From NCBI GenBank assembly GCA_001632425.1, contig KV425589.1, positions 198,543 to 262,542 of the forward strand: a stretch of DNA of 64,000 nt. The letters run 5' to 3'. Under the pieces are notes generated by a model. The model made no database searches. It saw only the letters and a program-made list of their open reading frames with translations, and was not told where the DNA came from. Source of the stretch: Neolentinus lepideus HHB14362 ss-1. Lineage: Eukaryota; Basidiomycota; Agaricomycetes; Gloeophyllales; Gloeophyllaceae. Numbering within the stretch: position 1 is the first letter of the stretch; the number at the start of each line of letters is the position of its first letter. Shown in pieces: positions 34,317 through 45,708 of this stretch. The translations under genes were made by a program, and so were the position numbers.

Positions 34317-34694
34317 ATGCCTTCATGTGCCTGGCTATCAGTAAGTACGCCCCATGTCGGTATCCTCTTTACTGGCTTCCAATTCAATCCAGTATGGTCA
34401 CTTCTTGCGAGTCTTCGAGCTGCCGACATTTTTTGCCCCCGTTACAAGCTTCCTGACGAGTGCAGTCCTATTCTGGCCCCGCTGTCCCGGCTCTGCAAGT
34501 ATGAATGGCTTGCTGGAAGTCGGTGAGTCTATCCTATTCGTATACCTGATTTCTTCGACCTCTGCTCTCCCCGCCCGTCCCAGTACTGGTCAAAGTCAAG
34601 ACAAATTCCAGTTGGCAACGGTATATTACGACACTGATGTGTTGCAACTGCAGGCGACAAATCTATATATCCAAAGAGCAGGCTAACTGACTAA
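34317..34694 (+). CDS. Possible small spliced ORF, unrecognised
   Basis: Three candidate exons with good splice sites: 34317-34340 (MPSCAWLS, donor gtaagt), 34393-34522 (YGHFLRVFELPTFFAPVTSF onward, donor gtgagt) and 34654-34694 (GDKSIYPKSRLTD, acceptor ctgcag). They close in phase to 64 residues. A second frame of the middle exon is also open and looks equally protein-like (IWSLLASLRAADIFCPRYKL), so the true frame and start are uncertain. Exons further upstream may exist. No family is recognised. Confidence 0.3.
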
Positions 34695-35471
34695 TTTCTG
34701 GACGTGAAAGGCGTACTCATTTGCGCATTCCTTTGAACTTTACGAATTTGGATAGCTCAAGGTGCCATGTTCATGGCTTACGCTCTTGGGAACGGCGCGT
34801 TATTCGAACCTGGAATGCCGCTAAGTTATGTCGCTCAGAACCAGCAAAAAGTCTTGCCGCAGACAAGTCCTGGGCCGACTTGCAGGGTGCAGCGCTCTTC
34901 GACGTGAAAGCACTTCACCACATTTGAGGACCATACAAATGCGGCTAGCGTGATAATATCCCTTCGATGGCTTTGGCTCTTGCGACTGCCTGTTCGCGCC
35001 TTTACTGTTTGGATGCCCCCGAAATCTCCACTCTCTAAATGCCCTTCTCGTAGGTGATGACCTTACAAGATTCGGATAACGCTTCGAAGCCCTATATGCT
35101 GTTGGTGGACCGTTGAATGTTATGTTGACAACGAACAAGGGAACGGGGTCGACGTGAGCGCGCGGTCTTGTCGAGCGCGTTGCCTTAGGCTATTGTATGT
35201 AGTGTAGAACACTCCGATTCAATTCTAACTTTTATTACACTCGTACTAGTACTGTTGAAGTCCGGCATCTCTTTACGATACGAAGGATGTCAGATCGCAT
35301 TACCCCCGGGCTCAGAAACTCCCACGGAACGGTCACGTGCGAAGCGCGTCTCTCAGTTGTGATGCGCGCGTGGCAGTTCGTTCAGACACGTTTACTTGGC
35401 GACCTCCATCTCCGTCTACCATCGGCTGCCTAAAGTGCTCGTTCTGCGGCCTCGAGAACTCAGGGCGCGCG
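34695..35471. other. Intergenic region
   Basis: 777 bp with only shadow-like frames. The right half is the promoter and leader of the coiled-coil gene; the open frame from 35337 lacks an ATG before 35472. Confidence 0.4.
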
Positions 35472-38400
35472 ATGTGGTCGAAGATTAGTAATGCTTTGAA
35501 GTCGAAGCATGGTCGAGAGGACGAGGACTCAGGCTGGGATCCGTCTGGTTCTCAGCTGCAGCCTCCAGTCCTAGACGGCGTTTTCGAACAACACCCTAAT
35601 CTATCTGTATTCTACAATAATCAAGAGGAAGTGCCTTCTAATACTAGCCCACCCGCGTCCCCGTCGAGACATGGAAGAAAAGGGATGCTGCAGCGCGTGT
35701 CGAAGATGCCTTGGAACGAGGACACAGAGAATCACACCACTGCTAAGTTGTCTCTCTCTCTCCCTTCGAGGATCAAAAACTCTTTGAATTTGAACGGTGA
35801 CGTGCTTTTGCATGAACCCACTTTCGATTATTAACGGGAACCATGTAGGTTCAGATTTATCGCTTCCACGTGGTTCAACGGATTCGCCACGTCCCTCCCA
35901 AGACATTATGAGGACAGACTCTCATGACAGTTCGAGACGTCCCGAGACACCCATTGAGAACAAGTATGGCTCCCTTCGTTCCATCCTGCGAGACCGAAAC
36001 ACGCCTGGTACTGGACAAAGCGTCCGATTCTTCTCTCGCGATGCCTACAAAGTCATCACCCCAGATACATCCATGGCATCCGAGCCTGAGGGGACGTCTC
36101 TGTATAATCGATTACAACAAGCGGGCGAGAACGTAGGGGCTGGTTCAACACCCCAATATGATGTGGCAACTTCCCCCAACGACCTCTTCTCTCCGTCCAA
36201 GCTAACTTCTCCTTTCCCTGCAATTCCGGGAGAGTCTTCTAGAGGCCTTGCTTCCTTTGCGATCCCCACTTCCGATCTTTCCAATATCTTCGACGTATCA
36301 CAAGAACTCGATGTCCCCACTATTCCGATGGACACTGAGGGTCGCCTATGTGACGGCGCAGTCGAGATCGAGGACACTGCCGAAGCTGTCCAGTCTGAGC
36401 TAGTCCAGGGAAGCAGTACGCCCTTGAAGCAGAACCAAACCACGGCCTTCTTCAGCGCCAAGTCTGGGCACACGCTGAATCATAGCAAGTCCTTCAGCTT
36501 CGGGCAGACTGTCTTCCACTCTGTAGCCGAGGCTCCCTCCGCTGATTCGCAGAAGAGCCCGTCCTTCGTGACGGCGGCAGAGAAGTCGGAGCGCCCCTCG
36601 ACTCCAGAGCTAAGTGCAATCAAGCGCGGCCGCGCAATGAGCGACAGCATGTTCCAGTCCATGCTGCGCTCTACGATGAAGTCTCCCGAGGTCGATATCG
36701 ACGATCGTTCGGAAGCAGTAGTGGTTTATGCGCAACCGGAACCTGACCCGTTCTCTACCCATGCCACGACCTTCTACTCACCGCAGGCGAATATCCCGCC
36801 TACTCCTCCGCACCCTTCCCATTCGCGCAAAAGCTCTCGCGAGGAGGATCTGATCCTGTCGCTGAAGACGCAGCTCGCCCTACAGCAAGAGATGTGCTCG
36901 CACTACGAGATCGACTTGAAAGCGCGCGATGAACTCGTTGAGATGCTCTCTACAAAGCTCGATCAAGCAGACAAGGATATGGATAAGCGGAAGAAGGTAA
37001 TGACACAGTGGAAGAAGAAGGTACAAGAGTTGGAGAGGGTGTGTAGGCGCCTCGAGGAGGAAGTTGACCAGAGTCGACAGGAGAGCTTCGAGAGGAGTGT
37101 TATGGACGAAGCTAGTGGAGAGGCTCTGCGTCAGTTGCACAGACAGATCAACCGTCTGGAGATGGAGAAAGCGGAGGTCGAGAAGAGGGAAGTAATTGCC
37201 CGAGGCGAAGTCGCAAAATTAAAGGAAGAAGCTGGTGTCAAGGATGTCGAGATCCAGAGGCTGAAGGATGCGGTGATGAAGAAGGAAGCTTCTGAACGAG
37301 CCTTGGAGGATGGTATCAAGGCCGCTAACGAACAAATGGAGATGATGAGCTCTCAGATCCAGGGTGGCGGTCATAGTGAAGAAGAGCATGAGCTGAAGGT
37401 TTCTGTCATCAAGCGCGAACAAGCCAATGAAGAGGAGAACGCCCGCCACCGTGACATGGCATTCGCCTGGGCGGAAGAGCGTGCTCGCTTCGTCACGCGC
37501 ATCGACGAGCTTGAGGTAGAGATCAGTCAAATGGAGGAGATGCACAAGGACGTCAAGAGGAAGGATGAACAGTTAAGTATCTTGCGGAACGAGCTCGAGG
37601 CGCAGTGGAAGAACACGGAGGAGATGAATGACAAGATTCAGAGCCTGACACGGGAGAAGGAGTCGCTTCAGGCAGAAATAGATGTGCTTGAGGAGAGGAT
37701 CTCGAGTATGGAGGTGGATTGGAGTCAGACTGAGAACCGTAAGGCGGAGTTGGAGCACGAAGCTCAGGAGGCATGGAATGCGAGGGACGAGATGGAGAGG
37801 ATGAAGCAACAGGTACGCATCTCAAGCGATCACGTTGATTCTGTCTGTTGAAATGGCCCTAGCTCGAGCAAGAGCTTCAATTCGAACGTGAGCACGCGGA
37901 CGACCTCACTCAGGCATTGCAAGAACGCGAGGATCGCATCTCGGATCTCGATAGAGAACGTCAATACGCATTGGACAACGTGAAGCGGCTTGAGGACAAT
38001 CTTCGTGAACGCGATAATGATGACGAGGAGCATGCTAGGCGCATTGCTCTTCGCGAGACGCAAATCGAACGTCTCCAAGACGAGATTTCCGACTTGAAGC
38101 GCGAGCGCAATCGTATTATGGACGAGCAAAAAAGAACAATCAACGACGTCACCGCTCAGAAAGAGCAGGCTCGAGCAACGATGGAAGAGATGGTGCAGCG
38201 GAAGGCTGAGGCGGACGTGACGCTGAAGAGTCTGAACGATCGTGTGCAGGCCTTGACTGCTGAAATTGAAAAGCTTCGGAGACAAGTGCATAATTTGCAG
38301 GCCGAGAGTGCTGATAAGGACATCAAGATTGTACAACTGACGAAACAGCGCAATCAGCACAAGGACGACATCAATGGCATGAATATTGCCTTGGACTCCA

Positions 38401-39008
38401 AGCAGCAGGAACTGGAACTAGTGAGTGTTATCGCATTGGTGAGGTAAAGGACGAATTGCTGACTTTTCATGCAGCTGAAACGTCGTCTTGGAGTGAAGGG
38501 CACAGCTGGTGCTACGCCTGCACCTGTCGCAGGCAAGACCTTCCACCGCCGAGAGTCATCCATTCCGGTAACTCCCGGAACTTCGAGACCATCTTCCGTA
38601 CTCTCAGACACCGCCAGGCGCGGAGGCAGCCAGACACCGTCTGCGCTGAGTAGGAGTGTGCGCGGCAACAAGGCGACCGACAGCACCTCAAGTGCGGACT
38701 CTCTACCTGCCTCTGCTGCCAAGATCAAGGGAGCGATGGGACCACCGACGATGAAGCCTAGAACATCAGCCTCGACAGCAGGCACGCCTACCTCGACTCA
38801 GTCTCGGCTGGCGTCGTCGACGGTCAGGCGGACCAACCCACCCCCGGTCTCTATGCCTTCATCAACCTTGCATCGTAGAACATCCGCGATAACACCTGCC
38901 TCCAAAATTGTCCGCAGTCCTTCATCCATGAGTGAACGCGATGACAAGGAGAACGCAACGCCGACTGCCAGATTGGCGGAGAAACTTTCGATGCCCGTAC
39001 CTGCATAA
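35472..39008 (+). CDS. Large coiled-coil protein, 1126 residues
   Basis: Four exons (35472-35796, 35849-37812, 37863-38420, 38475-39008) sum to 3381 nt. It starts MWSKISNALKSKHGREDEDS. Residues 1-450 are disordered and Ser/Pro-rich, and contain a compact motif (SLRSILRDRNTPGTGQSVRF then FSRDAYKVITPD) that looks conserved and may be a docking or regulatory site. From about residue 460 to 930 there is near-continuous heptad-rich coiled coil (for example KKKVQELERVCRRLEEEVDQ, ERIDELEVE-like text and QIERLQDEISDLKRERNRIM). The C-terminal 180 residues are basic, Ser/Thr-rich and end in a DDKENATP-like segment. Such a layout suits a structural protein of the spindle pole, septum or cell tip, but no specific family is recognised. 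Confidence 0.8.
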
Positions 39009-39385
39009 GCACCATACCCACCGCTACCCGTATCTCATCTGCATTTGTATGTTCCGTAAGACAATGTCCCTTGTCCATCTCTAGTATCTTTGCGCTTTCG
39101 CTGTTGATCTACCATGTTGTGTGATTGCTTTCTCTTGCCATCGTATATGTCCAGCATCGAACATTCGTTGTGTACACTGAGCCCTGTTGCGGTCTCTTAT
39201 TATTATTGACCATTGTGATCCATCCTGTATTCCTATACCATTTTGTCGATGCAATTACATGATCAGCATTTGTCATTAACAGTGAATCGCGAGATGGTGA
39301 ATGGAATAGTACAAGCACAAGTATATTCTGCACTTCTTCGATCGTACATAGCACATCATGCCCCCGTCAGAATCTAATTGAACAT
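39009..39385. other. Convergent 3' intergenic region
   Basis: 377 bp between the coiled-coil gene and malate dehydrogenase stops. No gene. Confidence 0.5.
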
Positions 39386-40842
39386 CTAGAGCTTCGGGGC
39401 GTCGACGAAGGAAGCGCCCTGGATAGGGAGTAAGTACCAGAAGAGATGTATTCGGTTTGTTGCACACCTTTTCAATGTTGGTTGCAAGGTCAGGAAGCGC
39501 CGCCTGGATGAGCTTCTGCTCGTACTCAGTAACCTTACCGAGAGAATTGATCTTGACAACACCCTCAGGCTGTCCAAGATCAATTAGCCCTAATCATATC
39601 ATGACTGGTAGTGAAACGCTCACCCCAAGCTCGACGGGAGCGCTGAAGTAGTCCAAGTCCTTGCCGATCTCCTTCTTGATCGCATCGCCACCTGCTTTGT
39701 CGGCAGAGAGGTGGACGTATGTGGGCGCGACGATGCCCTTCTCGCCCTTGACCGCGCGAAGGATTTTCTCGGCGAACTCCGCACCGGCGTACGCCATAGA
39801 GAGCGTCGCGGAGCCCGCACCATCCTTGGCCTTGACGACCTCGTCGCCGCCGAACTGGATGCGGTTGACGAGCGCGTCCAGGGCTTCAGCCTTGAACGAG
39901 GTGGGGAGCGGGTGCGAGGACTGTGAAAGGAGGGGGATGATGGTGACGCCGCTGTGGCCGCCAACAACGGGGACCTTGACGGAGGGCGCAAGGGAGAGGT
40001 CACCTAAGATTTCGGAGACGAAGGTGGAGGCGCGGACAACATCGAGAGTCGTAACACCGAAGATCCTGTGGGTGCCGGTATCAGTAAAGCGTATGGTTAC
40101 AGGGTGGATAATCACGGTACCTCTTGGGATCAAAGACGCCGTTCTTCTTGAAGACCTCGGCGACGATTGGGACGGTGGAGTTCACAGGGTTGGAGATTAC
40201 GAGCACGAAGGCCTTGGGGGCTGTCGTCGCGATACCAGTTGCGAGGTCACGGACAATACCAGCGTTGATCTAGACATTCAGACACTCAGCCTTGGTCGAC
40301 CATTATCGACGCTTGTTATCTACTGACCTTGAATAGATCGTCTCTAAGAACAGTGTCAAAGGTCAGCACGCTATTGATAGATCTAACTATCATCTTGGTC
40401 TCACCTGGTCATCTGCAAAGAAATCAGCATCTACATTACTTCCGCAACAATTGAGAGATCGGACTTACACCAGGCTTCCTAGGTATACCAGCAGGGATAA
40501 CGACAATGTCCGCGCCAGTCAGCGCCTTCTTGAGACCGTCATCGGGAGGTAAGAAGCCCTGCACTTTCGCAGGCGTCGCGATGTGCGAGAGATCGACGGC
40601 AACACCTGGAGTATTCACAATATCATACAGTGCCAGCTGCAGTCATAGCCCAAATCGTGAGTGTTTCCATTTCGTCGTATCTATCAGATCGACTTGAATC
40701 GCACCTCGGAGACCAAGGGGTTGATCTTCAGGAGTAGCGACAAAGGCTGGCCGATACCACCTGAATACACATCTTTGAGTACGATCCTTCATCCAGCAAG
40801 CTCATACATACCTGCAGCACCGAGAACAACAGCTTTGACCAT
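39386..40842 (-). CDS. mdh: NAD-dependent malate dehydrogenase
   Basis: Nine minus-strand exons. It starts [20 protein letters not shown], with the NAD-binding GAAGGIG at the extreme N-terminus and no targeting presequence. Other landmarks are [19 protein letters not shown], the mobile loop IPRKPGMTRDDLF with substrate-binding Arg, [14 protein letters not shown], and the active-site [16 protein letters not shown] with catalytic His. It ends [14 protein letters not shown]. The enzyme interconverts malate and oxaloacetate. Lack of a presequence argues for the cytosolic or peroxisomal form; the final tripeptide PKL resembles a weak type-1 peroxisomal signal. The mobile loop is built from an 8-nt exon (40405-40412) and a 16-nt exon (40328-40343), both flanked by consensus sites and closing in phase. 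Confidence 0.95.
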
Positions 40843-41071
40843 GTTTCAATAACGGAGGGGGACGTGGGGTAGGACGGAGGGCTAAGGACGACCGCAAGCA
40901 AGGCATGATCATGCATTAATAGGTCTGAGATCGACTTCCGGCGATTGCCGCTACTTACGGTCAACCCACTTCGGACCGGCTCTGCCCCAGCGGCCGTTAT
41001 TTCTGAACGCCCTCAGTCCAGCTGATTCATGCTGTGTGTATGTTCTCTCAAACTTGTATGTCGTGCATTCA

Positions 41072-42200
41072 CTACTGGGAGTTTGGTATGTTTTCTGTGT
41101 ACGATGCTCTTAGTACCCCGGGATGCGGAATGGAGGCGTTCCGGTATAGGGGTTGCTTAACCCCGCGAATGTGGATGAGGTGCTCATGTGTTTTCGGTGA
41201 GTCTCGGATTTCTTTCGAGGTGAATCACGGAGATGTCATTCGGATTGTCGCCATATCCTTCGGAGCGAGTGAGATCGATGACATTTTAAAGTTTTCGACC
41301 TGGCGACACCCTGCATGTTAAAGAGAAACGTTGCTTCATATAACTCTGATATGACGACGAGGGAAGTATTATCGAAAGAACGCTCTTGAACGATCAGGGC
41401 CAAAATATCGACCTCGTCAGCACCCAAGGACAATCGTAGTTCAAGAAAATCAGAAAGACTGGTGATGTATCTTCCTTGGTTGACATGGTCGCTGGCAATG
41501 ATTCCGCCCGAGGGAACTTCTAGAAATTCGGATGGCTATCTGAATCTTATATATACCGAGCCGACGGTGAGCTAAGGGAGCGCAGTCTTCATCGCCTACA
41601 TTGCGCACTCTAAAGCTTCGATCCCTAAGAGCGGTAACACGACGCTCTGGATACTGCAAGCCATACAGAGGTGCGCAGGCGAGGCTTTGGACCCTGCCAA
41701 ATCAATCAACCAATTATTGTCAAACGACGATGCGGTTCTACTTTTCCCTACGCCAGAGAGACTTTCTTAACTAATAACTGATGTGGCATCAGCTTGGAAA
41801 GTTTTCTTGTGCTGAGGCAAAATCAGCTGCGAGAAAGGTAATTCGCGGCCGAACGGGAGAAGATTGCTCAAGCTATACCATCCCTTCTACGATCAACTTG
41901 CTCCTGTCTTCAAGGGAAGAGCCCGTAATCCCTACATGTAGGCTTGTCCCCAGTTGCGAACTGTACGTCGTCAAGTAAAATTGGTGATAAATAAATCTCG
42001 TTTGCCGTTTTCGATACATTTCGCGAACCCAGGCCTCAGCAACGCGAAGGATCAATTATGCAGGCGACTGTAAGTACGTCTGTACGAGGTACAATCAACG
42101 AGAAATGAAGTACTGACGTCTCATCTACGTTTTTATGGCGCAAATGGATTTGCGTATTCTGGCCACTCCACTGCTTGGCGCAGGCGTTAGGTGGCGCCAT
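41072..42200 (-). pseudogene. Coding-like stretch, decayed or intron-rich unknown gene
   Basis: Reading minus from the ATG at 42198-42200: MAPPNACAKQWSGQNTQIHL, then WVREMYRKRQTRFIYHQFYL through SSLEDRSKLIVEGM, a block PERRVTALRDRSFRVRNVGD, then a long block including EVPSGGIIASDHVNQGRYIT and LGADEVDILALIVQERSFDN, and a last block HEHLIHIRGVKQPLYRNASI ending at a TAG at 41072-41074. Composition is clearly protein-like over several hundred bases. Yet adjacent blocks need frame changes where no intron of normal size fits (around 41540 and 41310), and a TGA interrupts the last block. I read this as a gene disabled by small indels, though errors in my intron placement remain possible. Family not recognised. 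Confidence 0.35.
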
Positions 42201-42563
42201 TGACAGCGGGCGAAAAGGCAAAGGCACCAGACTGCACGGTCAGACTGATGGAAGGCGCGATAATGTAACTTAGCCTTCTGCAGTCATACTCAGTGCACGA
42301 GTACATGATTACCAGTAACCGACTACCCTAGTACTAACATGCTGAAATATTCGCTCGCAGAGGGAATTAGATTGCACAGACGCGCACGGACTTGATGGAG
42401 GTCACAACTGAAGGAAGAAACGTGACTGGCGTGACATTTTTGCACGTGATGTGGTGACGACATGCGCTGCAAACGCGTCATTGACGTCACACATGCCATG
42501 CTCCCCCACCCTCCTACTTAAGTCAACGCGCCCGCGCCAAGTTACCCACAGTTATCTTCCATT
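42201..42563. other. Promoter region of the Ish1-like gene
   Basis: 363 bp upstream of the Ish1-like start. Contains cacgtgatgtggtgacg at about 42444-42460 and a perfect CRE palindrome listed separately. No gene. Confidence 0.5.
42482..42489. promoter_or_regulatory. CRE/ATF palindrome TGACGTCA
   Basis: Exact 8-bp palindrome TGACGTCA, 74 bp before the ATG of the Ish1-like gene. In fission yeast, ish1 is induced by stress through the Spc1/Sty1-Atf1 pathway and Atf1-type bZIPs bind this sequence. Control of this gene by an Atf1 homologue is an inference from site plus gene identity. Confidence 0.5.
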
Positions 42564-44376
42564 ATGCGTGCGTCGTTGTTGCTAGCAGTTCTCGTCGCCT
42601 TCGCCGGCGTCCAAGCCTCCTGGTTTGGCTCAGACCCAGGTGCGTGTTTCCTCTGCTGGCTACATGCAGCGTGGCGTGTTGAAGCGTGTTGCCTGCAGAA
42701 TACACGTCATGGGACGAAAAGCAACTACGAAATTGGCTTCACGAAAGACACATTGATGTACCCAAATCCTACAACAAGAACGAGATTCAAGACCTTGTGA
42801 AGGTCAACTGGTATTCTGCAACGGAGTGGACAGCCGACCAGTACAAGAAGGCGCAGCAGGTGTTCCAGGGCGTGAAGGACTCTACCTTCGACGCATGGGA
42901 CGAGTCGCGGCTGCGGGAGTTCTTGCTTGAGCAGGGAGTCGTGTCGCCCTCGGGCACGCGTGAGCAGCTTGCCCTGCTCGCCAAGCAGAAGTACAGGTCG
43001 TATACGGACTACGCGTCTTCCCTCTCTTCAACCGTTTCTAACTCCGCTTCAACGGCGCTATACGGTGACTCGATACACCAGGCGAGCAAATCAGCTAGCT
43101 CGGTGGTCGCTCAGGCCACGCAGACCGCTGGGAAGAAGCTGGACGATGCGCAGGACTATTTCTATTCGACTTGGGACGACAATAAGCTGAGGAGTTACCT
43201 GGAGGAGAAGGGTGTGATCAAGACGGAGGAGGAACTTACGAGGGACCAGATGTTGGCGTATATGCGTGATGCGTATGCGAAGGTGGCCAACCCGGGGTGG
43301 GAGGCTTGGTCAGACTCTTACATTGTGGGTACCGAAATGCTTTGTGCTACTGAGATGATTGGTTCACCGTTTGGGTAGCATCAATGGCTTGTCGAACACG
43401 GTGTCATCAAGACAGACTTCGAGAAGAAGCGCGACAAGCTCTACGAGAAGATGAAGATGTACTACTATGACGTCTCCGGACCGGTCTGGTCTACCTGGGA
43501 CGAGAGCGCTCTGAAACAGTGGTTGATTGAGCACAACGTCATTAAAAGCGACGCCCAGCTAAAGAAGGAGAAACTTCAGAAGCTTGTCGCGTAAGTGCGG
43601 TCCGTTGCTGTATATGCTCAACGTATACTCACATCCAGATTACACTAGTGACAATTACTTGACCGCCAAGGACACTGCGTGGAGCGCGTGGAAGGACAGC
43701 GACATGCGCGACTGGTTGATTGAGCACGGCTACCTCCGCTCTGATGCGCAGGTTAAGCGTGACGAGTTGATCAAATATATGAACGACCAGTAAGTGTGTA
43801 TGTATATGTTGTCTTAAGGTGATTCCTCATCGCGGAGTAGTTACAACGACTACAGCGCCCGTACTGCCGCCTACCTGACGTGGCCAGATGCCCGACTTAG
43901 GGCCTACCTGAGGGAGCACGGCATCTCCGAGTCTGCTCTTCCGACGTCGAGACCTGGCCTACTGCGTAAGTCTGAGATCCTCTTGTATTCCAAAACCTTT
44001 CCTCTGATCCGTTTCTGCAGAGGAGGTGCGGATCCGATGGGTGCAAACTCAATCCCGAACTGAGGCAATGTACAATAAGCTCCGCGAACTGCTATCTTCC
44101 GGTGTGTACATTGCTGAGGAGAAGCTTGGCCATGCGTTAGAGATCCTAACCGGCCATGCTGAGGAGGGTAAGCGCTACGCTGAGGGCAAGTACGAGGATG
44201 GCAAGGACTGGGCCGGCGAGAAGTACGACGAGAACAAGGCGTACGCGAACGAGAAGTATGAGCAGGCCAGCGACTACGCGCACGGTAAGGCCAGTAGCAT
44301 TAGTGCGAAGGGCCAAGCCAGCAGCGTGAAGGGCAAAGTTATGCAGGCGACAGGCAAAGCGAAGTCGGAGTTGTAA
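42564..44376 (+). CDS. ish1: Ish1/Msc1-type stress protein with repeated Ish1 domains
   Basis: Six exons (42564-42639, 42699-43324, 43379-43590, 43649-43789, 43841-43965, 44021-44376) sum to 1536 nt, giving 511 residues. A cleavable signal peptide is clear (MRASLLLAVLVAFAGVQA). About six Ish1 repeats follow, each with a W-x5-6-L-x2-(W/F/Y)L core and a helix-extension-helix look: SWDEKQLRNWLHERHIDVP, AWDESRLREFLLEQGVV, TWDDNKLRSYLEEKGVI, HQWLVEHGVIK, TWDESALKQWLIEHNVIK, AWKDSDMRDWLIEHGYL and the divergent TWPDARLRAYLREHGI. The C-terminus is LEA-like (GEKYDENKAYANEKYEQASD). Ish1 in fission yeast is a nuclear-envelope, stationary-phase stress protein, and budding yeast Msc1 affects meiotic recombination. 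Exon borders tend to fall between repeats, fitting growth by exon duplication. Confidence 0.9.
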
Positions 44377-44765
44377 TGAAGTGGAAGGTGTTTACGCTTT
44401 TGATTGCTTTCGCGCAATGACTTGGAAAGAAAACAAATGTATTTTACTTCTTGATGTCCTTGTATTGTAGTCCTATTAGTTTTCAGCGAGAATGTCATTT
44501 TGTAAATTTCTCATCATAATCAAATCAATCCACTCGCCGGTCGTTTCAATGATCCTGCTCGCAGATCCGGAGTCGTTCTGTTGCACAGCCCATTTACAGA
44601 TACAAGGGCGGGTTCGCCCTTACTGATACAGCCCTGTCTACATCACAAGAACGATAATGATATACATATGAATCGTTATGTCATCGCGGCATCGATTCTA
44701 CCCCGGGCGTGCATAATATCCTCACCTTGGAGGTCGAGCAGTCGTCCCCAATGCTTTACCTCGAA
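44377..44765. other. Convergent 3' intergenic region
   Basis: 389 bp between two stop codons. No gene; AT-rich first half. Confidence 0.5.
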
Positions 44766-45708
44766 CTAACCTAGACCCTGTTCCTCCATCGTAGCCAGAA
44801 GGCGCTCGGACTCGAGAACCAACTGGCGTAGCTCCTCTTCTATTTGTGTCGCACGGGGCACCGGTCTGTCAAATTCAAACTTCGTTAGCTAGACAAAAGC
44901 GGCGATAAACGAATAGAACGGACTCATGGTGCTCAAGTGCGTCACCCTCCGAACCGGGCAGAAAAACGCTACTGCAGGGAGCACCAAGAATAAGTTGCTG
45001 AACGACTTTCATTGGGACGAGTATCGCTTACCTCGCGTTAGCCGCTTCACATATGCTAGTGGCGCCGGAGCTGAAAGATGGGTAAAGGGGTGATATGGAG
45101 GGTGAGGGGATATGGCGATTCGGGGCAGTACTACTGGACGCTGAGCTCTTAGCGTCGTCCCCTGGTCCCGGGATATGAGGACCAGACTCGGTTACGTTGT
45201 ACATCATGTCTGTTGGGCCCAGAGGTGCAGCTACAACGTCGGCTTCCTCAGGTAAGCCAGATTCTTGATGGCCATGGCGGCGGCGCAGTACAAAGGCATA
45301 TAGGATCACAGGCAATACGAGGCTGAGGATACCTCCAGCTATCCCAGCGGCGATGGCCACCGTATGGGTACAGCTGGTGATGGTATGTCCTTGGTCAGGT
45401 GGCGGTGGAGTCAGTGAGCCGGAAGGCGTACTGACTGGCCCGCTTGAGTAATGCGACTCTGGATTGACTGGTGACGGCACAGGTATGGCCGTCGATGACG
45501 TGGAATCTTCGATGATGGGGGCAGAGAGAGGACAGGTGCCTGTCAGCGTCGGCGTGGAAAGCACGATGGAAGATCTCTTCGATGATGCTGAGGGAATAGC
45601 TGGCTCCCAGCCGACAGAGGAGTTCAATTGTATCTCGACCGTAGTAGATGTCGCGACGCTAAATTGTATCGTGAATGTCGTAGTTGTCGTGGTATATATC
45701 GTCACCAT
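44766..45708 (-). CDS. Single-pass membrane protein with Thr/Ser-rich ectodomain
   Basis: Three minus-strand exons (45032-45708, 44924-44971, 44766-44865) sum to 825 nt, giving 274 residues from MVTIYTTTTTTFTIQFSVAT. A Ser/Thr/Pro-rich region leads to a membrane helix (VAIAAGIAGGILSLVLPVIL) and the stop-transfer RRRHGHQ. The cytosolic tail finishes with a short coiled coil, EEELRQLVLESERLLATMEE. A signal peptide is missing from this start. Upstream text (45709-45990) contains splice-like sites and a hydrophobic stretch (LAKLVLLSFPLFSS), so an additional 5' exon is likely. The middle intron uses a poor donor (gtccgt). Resembles the many lineage-variable mushroom proteins of this layout, including 19824-20693; function unknown. 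Confidence 0.6.
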
